A DNA stretch of 30,323 nucleotides from a virus. Positions 6,927 to 12,652 of the stretch are shown here, one piece after another. The notes under the pieces were generated by a model. It searched no databases, had not been told where the DNA came from, and saw only the letters and a list, made by a program, of their open reading frames with translations. Position 1 is the first letter of the stretch. Every line of letters starts with the position of its first letter. The stretch spans positions 1 through 30,323 of the IMG/VR virus record IMGVR_UViG_3300003178_000025; one strand, given 5' to 3'. Position numbers and translations under genes: made by a program.

Positions 6927-8462
6927 TCACAATCCCTCCACCTTGACGGAGCGCAAAACGCGCTTCACTTGTTGGACGCGGTATCGTGTCTCGTCGGCAA
7001 TGTGATCCTCGGCCGTCGTATCCACGTCGTCGATGTCCCGCGAATCCCTTGGCAACAAGGGTACTGTACGGATGAACTGCTGGCAATTCGGCGTTACGTA
7101 CAAGGCCGGTTCCTCCGGGCGCTCCTTGCTCGCTTCGGCAATCATCCCCCGCATCCGGTCCCATCCGGTGACGCGCGACCCCGGCCGCTTGTCGGCACGT
7201 GTCCACTTCACGCCTTCCTTCGCCATGTCGTCAGCGATACACACGCCGTTCTCGGCGGAAAAAATGTTTGTGTCCGCCGGGCCGGGCATGACCTTTCTGG
7301 AGCCGAACATTTGCCGCTCACGTTCAACGATGCCGCGTGCAATGTCACGGGCCAGCATACGAATCCCGGTGTTCGGCGTGCCGTCCCACCCGTACCACTC
7401 GGCGATACGGATGATCGATCCGCGCGGCGGGCAGAACACGGAACCGTCCTTGCGCTTCGCCTCCGTGCCATCAGCCTCGGCCCACCATCCAACGGAAAAC
7501 GGCGCGGACGAGCCCCAATCGAACGACCGATCGACGCGCCATGTACGCGGCAGAATGAACGGCCGCACGATGTTTTTGTCGTTGCGCCATACGTCATCGA
7601 ACATGCCGCCGGCGACGATGTTCCAGTCGCCGTCGATCCATGCCTTGACGAGCCATTCCGGACCTGACGCGCGGAGACGGTCGATGTAGCCGGGGTCGCG
7701 CGACAACAACGCCTTGTTGTCCTCGATCTTGGACGGAATGAAAATGCGCGTTGTCTTGGTGCTCTTTGAACGGATCGGCGTCAAACCCAGTGGGGCAGGG
7801 TCAATGAACCGCGACTTGACCCAGTTGTGGCCGGGGCCGCCGGGGTTGCCGGTCATGACGAGTCGAAGTTCCTTGCCGTCACGGATCGTCGCACGGATCT
7901 TGTTGATGGCATCCGGCGACGCCCAGTTGGGCACTTCATCGAACCCGGCCCACTGGTACTGATGCCCTTGATACTTGTCAGCATCATCCGGCCGATCAAG
8001 GTGACGCAATTTCAACGTGGCGCCGTTTGGCAAAACATAGGTGCGCGAACTGGCATGGAAACGTGATCCCTTGATACCGCCGATGATGATGCGGTCAGCC
8101 GTTGCCTTCACTTCGTCGAGTTCCGGGTAGGTCTTGCGGAACAGAATGCCTCGGGCGTGCTTGTTGCGGTCTGCGAAGCTGACAAAATCGAGAATCAAGG
8201 CGAACGTCTTGCCACCGCCACGCGCCCCACCGAAAAAGATCTCGAAAAACGGACACGTGACCAAGATCGTTTGCGGGCCGGGTTGCGGTTCAATGTACCC
8301 ATCGACGTTTGCTGCTTCCTCGGCCAAGCGACGTTTTTCCTCGCGTTTGCGGCGCGTCTCTTCGACTTGCTCGCGGTACGCTTTCAGTTCTTCCGGTGAC
8401 CGCTTGTGCTTGTAGTAGTCAATCGGCCGTTTCTTGCGCGGCCGCTTGGCTTTATCAGTCAT
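6927..8462 (-). CDS. terL: Terminase large subunit (ATPase/nuclease)
   Basis: The DNA-packaging motor. The chosen start, ATG 8462, gives 511 residues beginning MTDKAKRPRKKRP. The longer frame begins at a TTG inside the upstream gene and is rejected. After a basic, coiled N terminus comes the ATPase: Walker A GGARGGGKT, adenine/coupling region GILFRKTYPELDEV, Walker B QWAGFDE, and motif III LVMTGNPGGPGHNW. The C-terminal RNase H-type nuclease shows its first Asp in SFDWGSSAPFSVGWW, followed by further acidic positions (GPADTNIF, then DDVDTTAEDHIADETRY). The gene overlaps the small-subunit gene by 8 bases. Confidence 0.95.
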   Translation of the reverse strand: MTDKAKRPRKKRPIDYYKHKRSPEELKAYREQVEETRRKREEKRRLAEEAANVDGYIEPQPGPQTILVTCPFFEIFFGGARGGGKTFALILDFVSFADRNKHARGILFRKTYPELDEVKATADRIIIGGIKGSRFHASSRTYVLPNGATLKLRHLDRPDDADKYQGHQYQWAGFDEVPNWASPDAINKIRATIRDGKELRLVMTGNPGGPGHNWVKSRFIDPAPLGLTPIRSKSTKTTRIFIPSKIEDNKALLSRDPGYIDRLRASGPEWLVKAWIDGDWNIVAGGMFDDVWRNDKNIVRPFILPRTWRVDRSFDWGSSAPFSVGWWAEADGTEAKRKDGSVFCPPRGSIIRIAEWYGWDGTPNTGIRMLARDIARGIVERERQMFGSRKVMPGPADTNIFSAENGVCIADDMAKEGVKWTRADKRPGSRVTGWDRMRGMIAEASKERPEEPALYVTPNCQQFIRTVPLLPRDSRDIDDVDTTAEDHIADETRYRVQQVKRVLRSVKVEGL

Positions 8463-9048
8463 CGACCTCGACAGCCTCGCCTTCGATGTACTGCCCCTCG
8501 AAAGATTCCTCGTCCAGTTTTGCCGGCATACGGACAAGCATGCGTTTCTCTTCCGTAACGTCGATCATCTCGCGCTTGCCAAGGCGCGTCATCTCGAACC
8601 ACTTGATGTGCGCGATGCTGCCTTTCTTGGCTTCCTCGAACAACGCCTTGCCCACCATCGCCTCGGCTTTGGCAAGGCCGTTTTCCAATGCTTGACGCAA
8701 CCGCTCGTCCTCGCGCTTGTACGCGTAGAACGTTGAAGGCGAAAGGTCCAAGGCTCGCGCAATCTTGTCTTGCGTCATCCCATACCCAGCCATCGCCTCG
8801 ACCATCTGGTAGTGGGTGTCGTTCAAAATCACTTTGCGCCTCCCGACATTGCCCGCCCGGCCTTTGATGTTCACGCCTTGGGCGCCATGCCGCCGGCCGT
8901 CCTTCGGCGGCACATACTTCCAGTTCTTCTTGCCCGCAGCAACCTTCTTCGGGTCTTTCGGCTTCTTGTAGTCGAGCGGCTTGAGTTCTTCACGCGGGAC
9001 TTGCACACGGTCGAACGCCCGCTTGTCAGCCATAGGGTCTTGGGGCAT
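8455..9048 (-). CDS. terS: Probable terminase small subunit (helix-turn-helix)
   Basis: A 197-residue protein immediately upstream of the large terminase. Residues about 70-110 hold a helix-turn-helix, MVEAMAGYGMTQDKIARALD-LSPSTFYAYKRED, followed by a helical oligomerisation region (LRQALENGLAKAEAMVGKALF) and EEAKKGSIAHIKWFEMTRLG. This is the usual order in small terminase subunits, which recognise the packaging site and load the large subunit. The N terminus is Lys-rich and unstructured. ATG 9048 has GGAG 9 bases upstream. The assignment rests on HTH plus gene order; a general regulator is the alternative. Confidence 0.8.
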   Translation of the reverse strand: MPQDPMADKRAFDRVQVPREELKPLDYKKPKDPKKVAAGKKNWKYVPPKDGRRHGAQGVNIKGRAGNVGRRKVILNDTHYQMVEAMAGYGMTQDKIARALDLSPSTFYAYKREDERLRQALENGLAKAEAMVGKALFEEAKKGSIAHIKWFEMTRLGKREMIDVTEEKRMLVRMPAKLDEESFEGQYIEGEAVEVDD

Positions 9049-9079
9049 GTCTCATGTCTCCAAGCAATAGAACAATGGT

Positions 9080-9100
9080 GCCGGGGCACGAGGCCCCGGC
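9080..9100 (-). terminator. Strong hairpin upstream of terS, possible terminator
   Basis: GCCGGGGC at 9080-9087 and GCCCCGGC at 9093-9100 form a perfect 8-bp stem with a 5-base loop. It lies between the stop of the small basic gene and the terS start. Read leftward the following bases (ACCATTGTTCTATTG) are only mildly T-rich, so termination would be partial. Processing or mRNA protection is an equal possibility. Confidence 0.4.
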
Positions 9101-9110
9101 GAACGGCGCA

Positions 9111-9305
9111 TTAACGACGCGGACGACGAGCGCGGGAAATGGCGCGACGAGTGAAACTGATCGCTTCCTGCGCGCCTTCTTCTGCGGACACGATTCCGGC
9201 GCGTGACTGGATACGATTCACTTGCGCCCGAGAAATCCGGCCCCGGTTGAACGCTTCTGACAGCAGAGCACGGACACGGTTTCGACCAGTAGTCAGACCA
9301 CCCAT
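9111..9305 (-). CDS. Small basic protein next to terminase genes
   Basis: A 64-residue, strongly basic protein with 13 arginines. It has an amphipathic helical middle (LLSEAFNRGRISRAQVNRIQ) and an Arg-rich C terminus (RRAISRARRPRR). The start ATG 9305 has an excellent site, AAGGAGAC six bases upstream, so translation is likely. Nucleic-acid binding is suggested by composition. Its place just upstream of the small terminase hints at a packaging or DNA-condensing role, but there is no family match I can name. Confidence 0.75.
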   Translation of the reverse strand: MGGLTTGRNRVRALLSEAFNRGRISRAQVNRIQSRAGIVSAEEGAQEAISFTRRAISRARRPRR

Positions 9306-9337
9306 GATTTTGTCTCCTTCGGTTGAAGATTGACGGA

Positions 9338-10588
9338 TTACTTGAGCACGCTACGCGCTTCGTGGTCGGAAATGTCACTACGCATCGCAACCGACCGGTT
9401 CAGCACGCCGACGTACTCGACGTTGTGGCGTTCCGCGATCTCCGCGCCGAGCTTGACCCCAAACTCACCGCCGTACACGACCAAGCATAGCGGCTTTACC
9501 CGCTCAAGTACAAGTCCAAGCTCAGCCCGAACGCGATCCGCGATTTCGTCTTGCCCGGACTGCCGGCCGTAGGTCTGGATCTGCTTGGCAATGGCCGGCA
9601 GTCCTTCGGGGATGCCGTCGAGCACCCATTCAAGGTCTTCCGTCTTGCCCCATTCGATGTCAGGCACAACGTCCAACCCGGCCTCTTGCCAGTACCGGGC
9701 GCAGTAGCGCGAGCGATACGTGTTCCAGATCCGTTCCGCAAGCGGCATGTCGTTCCACAACGAGAAATTGGGCGAGATTAGCTGTGTGATGCCGGCCGCG
9801 ATGAACTGCTCGGTGACCTTGGGCAGATTGTTCCAGACGCGCTCGAACCGGCCATCGTCGGTGTAGAACGCGACCGTGGTTCGATCAGCCGGCATCCCCC
9901 GCGTCGAATCCGACCCGTAGATGTACCAGAACGACCGGTCACGATCCGGCGTTCGATGGGCGCCGACCCACACGTCATAGCCGCCTCGATCGGGGTCAAA
10001 AACCCGCGTTTCTTGCAGCCCCGGCCACTCATAACGTTCCGTTATGCTTTCTGGCGGAACGATAAGATTTTCTGATAGTCGGTACTGGGACAGCCCCTCT
10101 AGCCCGTCGTTGTCGAGCGGATCGTCCAACGGCGCCTCTTCCTCGGTGGCGAGCAGTTTGTCGATTTCCTCTGCCTTGAAGCCGGTCAAGCCAAGGTCGA
10201 AGTTCTCTGCCTGCAACGACTCAAGCTCAAACTTGAGCATTCCGTCGTCCCACCCGGTATTCATCGTCCACTGGTTGTGAGCAATGGTGTAGGCCCGCTT
10301 CTGAGCCTCTGTGAGCCCCGAAAGCACGATCACCGGTACTCGGACTAGGTTCAGACGTTTCGCCGCCAGAAGCCTTCCATGGCCCTCTAAGACCATACCG
10401 TCCTCATCGACAGCAATCGGGTCGTTCCACCCGAACTCCCGAATGCTCTGCACGATCCCGTCAATCTGGCTCCGGGGGTGCTCCTTGGCGTTGTTCGGGT
10501 TGGGCTTGATGTCCGTCAGGTCACGAAGCTCGATCTGCTCCGGGCGAATCTTGATGTCTTCGATGTGCACGTTCATGCCGGCAAGCAT
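9338..10588 (-). CDS. ParB-like domain fused to DUF4417 domain
   Basis: A two-module protein of 416 residues from ATG 10588, chosen because AAGG stands 8 bases upstream; ATG 10576 is the alternative. The first 105 residues are a ParB/sulfiredoxin-like domain: IKPNPNNAKEHP, QIDGIVQSIREFGWNDPI and the nucleotide-binding-like box LEGHGRLLAAKRL, ending GLTEAQKRAYTIAHNQ. In phages this domain is usually followed by an adenine methylase. Here it is followed, after an acidic linker, by a domain matching DUF4417 (ISPNFSLWNDMPLAERIWNT, RYCARYWQEAGLDVVPDI, then a C-terminal GGEFGVKLG loop). Its activity is unknown. Transcription probably begins in the control region to the right. Confidence 0.75.
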   Translation of the reverse strand: MLAGMNVHIEDIKIRPEQIELRDLTDIKPNPNNAKEHPRSQIDGIVQSIREFGWNDPIAVDEDGMVLEGHGRLLAAKRLNLVRVPVIVLSGLTEAQKRAYTIAHNQWTMNTGWDDGMLKFELESLQAENFDLGLTGFKAEEIDKLLATEEEAPLDDPLDNDGLEGLSQYRLSENLIVPPESITERYEWPGLQETRVFDPDRGGYDVWVGAHRTPDRDRSFWYIYGSDSTRGMPADRTTVAFYTDDGRFERVWNNLPKVTEQFIAAGITQLISPNFSLWNDMPLAERIWNTYRSRYCARYWQEAGLDVVPDIEWGKTEDLEWVLDGIPEGLPAIAKQIQTYGRQSGQDEIADRVRAELGLVLERVKPLCLVVYGGEFGVKLGAEIAERHNVEYVGVLNRSVAMRSDISDHEARSVLK

Positions 10589-10615
10589 AGCACGCGCCTT
10601 GCGACAAGACAATCA

Positions 10616-10644
10616 ACGCGCGCGCGTATTATGCGCACGCGCGT
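10616..10644. repeat. CG-rich inverted repeat 1
   Basis: ACGCGCGCGCG (10616-10626) faces CGCACGCGCGT (10634-10644) across the loop TATTATG, pairing at 10 of 11 positions. It resembles the second copy at 10761-10780. It lies 28 bases upstream of the ParB-like gene start and could bind a regulator or form a cruciform. Confidence 0.6.
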
Positions 10645-10760
10645 AAGACCTAACGTCCACGATATTCCCTCGCAAGTTTTCGAAGTGCTTTGTTAAGAGG
10701 GGGCGGGGGCGGCGCCGGCAAATGGTTAATAAAAAATCGTAATATTCCAGTCCTCCCGTG

Positions 10761-10780
10761 CGCGCGCGTATATGCGCGCG
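10761..10780. repeat. CG-rich inverted repeat 2
   Basis: CGCGCGC (10761-10767) pairs with GCGCGCG (10774-10780) around GTATAT. Sequence and layout match the first copy 145 bases to the left (CG alternation around a TAT loop), so both may be sites for one protein. Confidence 0.55.
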
Positions 10781-10811
10781 TGAAAATCAGCCTTTTTGCC
10801 GCAAAAATATA

Positions 10812-11083
10812 CCCCTTTTGGGATATAAAACCGGCGTCGGCACGAAAAAATCTGCCGCCCCCTTGACGAATATTCCACTAAATAACCCGTTCGCTACCGC
10901 GATCTGCCGCCCCCTTGTGGAATTATGCGGTTCGGAATGCGCTGTCTGCCGAACGTGCCGCCCCCGTTTTGGAATAACACGGTCCAAAACGCGACACCGG
11001 TCGCCGAGTGCCGACGCCGTTTCGTGGAATAATACGGTTTTTTACGAGTGTTCCACGGCCGCCCCCGCCCCTTTGTGGAATCT
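10812..11083 (+). repeat. Array of six related direct repeats, possible iterons or operators
   Basis: The unit reads about GCCGCCCCCTTGTGGAAT followed by WATACGGT. The clearest copies are at 10906-10931, 10957-10983, 11010-11037 and 11058-11083; partial copies are at 10854-10877 and 10812-10834. The GG of the core GGAAT (or its equivalent) falls at 10821, 10867, 10919, 10971, 11026 and 11077, that is, every 46 to 55 bases, close to five turns of the helix. The last copy supplies the -35 region of the rightward promoter. This suits binding of one protein to one face of the DNA, as at origins or operators. Confidence 0.65.
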
Positions 11084-11100
11084 TCCAATCATGATATACT
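11073..11100 (+). promoter_or_regulatory. Rightward promoter for the three-gene operon
   Basis: TTGTGG (11073-11078) and TATACT (11095-11100) are separated by 16 bases, a fair sigma-70 pair. Transcription would begin near 11107, about 28 bases before the first ATG. The -35 element lies inside the last copy of the direct-repeat array, so a repeat-binding protein could control it. Confidence 0.55.
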
Positions 11101-11134
11101 CCGTTTTCCACTCACAACGACGGGAGAAACCACC

Positions 11135-11524
11135 ATGTCAGACCACGAAAAGCTGTCGGAACGCTTCCACGCGGCCGCCGTTTTCTGCTTCTCCGGCGCC
11201 GATGCGGTGCGCTCGTTCATGCTTCACAACGACCTTCCTTCTGCGTCGCGGGTAATTCAGAGCATCACCTTGGCGATCGCCCGTTCCGGCTTGTCCGTGC
11301 ACGAACAAGACTTGTTGGCGCACGCGTTGATCGAGGGCACGAAACCGACGCCGGAGGACGCCCCGATCGAGACTGACACGTTCTTTGCCTACACGCTGCA
11401 CGAGTGTTTTCCGTGGGTGCCGGGCAACATGCCGGAGCGGTGGCGCGGGTGCCTTCAACACTGGCGCGAGGCGGTAATTGCGGAAAGGGCTGAAGAAGCC
11501 AAGAAAAACAAGGAGTTACACTAA
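11135..11524 (+). CDS. Hypothetical early protein
   Basis: A 129-residue helical protein, first in the rightward operon. ATG 11135 is preceded by GGGAGAAACCACC; the longer frame has no ribosome site and runs into the repeat array. It contains paired hydrophobic helices (AAVFCFSGADAVRSFM, RVIQSITLAIARSGLSVHEQDLLAHALI) and a Trp-rich segment (FPWVPGNMPERWRGCLQHWRE). No family is recognised. Its stop overlaps the next start as TAATG, so the genes are coupled. Confidence 0.75.
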   Translation: MSDHEKLSERFHAAAVFCFSGADAVRSFMLHNDLPSASRVIQSITLAIARSGLSVHEQDLLAHALIEGTKPTPEDAPIETDTFFAYTLHECFPWVPGNMPERWRGCLQHWREAVIAERAEEAKKNKELH

Positions 11525-11808
11525 TGGCGCGTCCAAAACGAAACTCGGCGCTTGTCGATGTGCGTTTGTGGAATCGCCGGTGGCCGTTCTCCAAGGCGGA
11601 ACTTCGCCGGCGTCTCGGCCTTGAGGAGAAGATGTCGCAACAGACCTTCAACCGGGCACTGGAAGGCGCCTACGTCTCTCAGGCCGCCGCAGACGCCATT
11701 GACGCGGCGTTCGAGGTCGAGTGGTTCCGTCCCATGGAAGCTCTGGACGCGGCCATAGCGGCCTCTGAGGACCGCAAGACGGACAACGACGAGGAGAGCG
11801 GAGAATGA
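11524..11808 (+). CDS. Probable helix-turn-helix regulator
   Basis: A 94-residue protein. Residues about 22-62 (FSKAELRRRLGLEEKMSQQT, then a second helical stretch to AADAIDAAFEVEW) have the spacing of a small XRE/Cro-like helix-turn-helix. The tail after residue 80 is acidic. It sits second in the operon next to the repeat array and is a reasonable candidate for the protein that binds those repeats, but this is inference. An HMM search for HTH_3 or a structure prediction would test it. Confidence 0.65.
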   Translation: MARPKRNSALVDVRLWNRRWPFSKAELRRRLGLEEKMSQQTFNRALEGAYVSQAAADAIDAAFEVEWFRPMEALDAAIAASEDRKTDNDEESGE

Positions 11809-12152
11809 CTGGCACGTTGCTGAAAAAGAACGAGACGCTACAGAAAATCGACTATTGCGGGCTCGCCACGGACGCGAGCAACGAAGACTACGCCAAGGCG
11901 CAGAACGCGTGCGGACTGTGCGTTGGCGACAATGTGATGGTAGTTCGGCGTGCGCACGCCGGGGAACGCGGATGGGCGGACTCGTGGATCCCGGACATGG
12001 ACGAACGCCTCTTTGATCGCGGAACTGTGCCGGCATTGGATCCTGTGCGCGGCGTGCGTGTCGAGTTTCTTGCGCCCGACAATCCGCTCACTGGGTCCGT
12101 GGCATGGAACTTCCCGTTCTTCGCCCTTGCCAAGATCGTCAAAACGGAGTAG
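11805..12152 (+). CDS. Hypothetical phage protein with SH3-like beta core
   Basis: A 115-residue protein overlapping the previous gene by ATGA. It shows a pattern met in many phages: LLKKNETLQKIDYCGL, then YAKAQNACGLCVGDNVMVVR, GWADSWIPDMDE, and a C-terminal beta strand FPFFALAKIVK. The alternation of strands and the phrase VGDNVMVVRRA suggest an SH3-like barrel of unknown job. Its last 14 bases overlap the end of the convergent nuclease gene. Confidence 0.7.
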   Translation: MTGTLLKKNETLQKIDYCGLATDASNEDYAKAQNACGLCVGDNVMVVRRAHAGERGWADSWIPDMDERLFDRGTVPALDPVRGVRVEFLAPDNPLTGSVAWNFPFFALAKIVKTE

Positions 12153-12540
12153 CCGCGCGTTCGATCATCGTCGCCAGAACGTTGCGCACGTCGTTCGAGA
12201 CGAGCAGCGCAGTGTCGAAGAACACGAACTCGCTGGCCGTCTGGTACGCAAGGTCGGCGCCACGGAACAACCCGTACTCCGCCGCGTCGATGGCGTACCA
12301 GACAACGTAGGCCGGAACGTTGTGTTTGGCCGCGTCACGCATCCAGAGGCTTTGCGCCGGCCGCAAAACGTCGCGTGACGTGTCGAACCGGAGCGACTTC
12401 AGTTCGAGCCAGCCAAACAGGCCGTTGTTCTGCATCCACCAAACATCGGGGATGCCGTGACCGACGCGGTTTTCGATGCGCGTAGCGTAGTGCAGAATGC
12501 CGGTGGTTCTGATCTGTTTCCAGAGTGTTGTTTCTTTCAT
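12139..12540 (-). CDS. VRR-NUC-like nuclease (PD-(D/E)XK)
   Basis: A 133-residue protein with the compact core of VRR-NUC/Holliday-resolvase-type nucleases: E in RIENRVGHGIPDVWWM, Asp in GIPDV, and the E-x-K pair in GWLELKSLRF, giving the pattern E...PD...ExK. Stand-alone VRR-NUC proteins are common in phage replication modules and are thought to cut branched or flap DNA. The start ATG 12540 has GAGGGACGGC upstream. It is convergent with the rightward operon, so antisense transcription through this gene is expected until the terminator at 12622-12652. Confidence 0.8.
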   Translation of the reverse strand: MKETTLWKQIRTTGILHYATRIENRVGHGIPDVWWMQNNGLFGWLELKSLRFDTSRDVLRPAQSLWMRDAAKHNVPAYVVWYAIDAAEYGLFRGADLAYQTASEFVFFDTALLVSNDVRNVLATMIERAATPF

Positions 12541-12558
12541 GCCGTCCCTCGGTGGTTG

Positions 12559-12567
12559 TGTTATACT
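12559..12567 (+). promoter_or_regulatory. Extended -10 promoter candidate
   Basis: The sequence TG-T-TATACT at 12559-12567 is a good extended -10 element pointing right, without a clear -35. Its start would lie near 12574, only about 80 bases before a strong terminator, so the transcript would be a small untranslated RNA. This may be chance. Confidence 0.25.
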
Positions 12568-12621
12568 TGCGGGGAACCGTTTATCTTTTAACGGCTAGTT
12601 GTTCTCCTGTTGTGTGAGGTT

Positions 12622-12652
12622 GGCCGGTCGTCCCCCACGACCGGCCTTTTTT
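12622..12652 (+). terminator. Strong Rho-independent terminator of the rightward operon
   Basis: GGCCGGTCGT (12622-12631) pairs perfectly with ACGACCGGCC (12637-12646) around CCCCC and is followed by six T (12647-12652). It stops rightward transcription just before the polymerase gene, whose stop codon lies inside the T run. On the other strand the hairpin lacks a T run. Confidence 0.85.

Larger units (their letters stand above)
10589..11134. other. Gene-free control region between divergent gene blocks, candidate origin
   Basis: No credible gene lies here: the frames are short and lack ribosome sites. From left to right it holds an inverted repeat at 10616-10644, a G-rich stretch at 10697-10717, an AT-rich stretch at 10721-10749, a second inverted repeat at 10761-10780, and six related direct repeats from 10812 to 11083. 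The rightward promoter at 11073-11100 and a ribosome site for the gene at 11135 complete it. Direct repeats, an AT-rich segment and divergent transcription are what one expects at a phage origin or early control region. A leftward promoter must exist but I see no clear hexamer pair. Confidence 0.6.

Noticed and set aside
8463-8537. Longer start of the large terminase
   Set aside because: The extension begins at TTG inside the small-subunit gene and has no ribosome site; ATG 8462 gives a normal basic N terminus.
11010-11040. T7-type phage promoter because of TAATACG
   Set aside because: Only seven bases match, the rest of the promoter is absent, and no single-subunit RNA polymerase gene is seen.
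10812-11083. CRISPR array
   Set aside because: The repeats are degenerate, the intervals vary and the spacers share sequence; there are no cas genes. It fits iterons or operators better.
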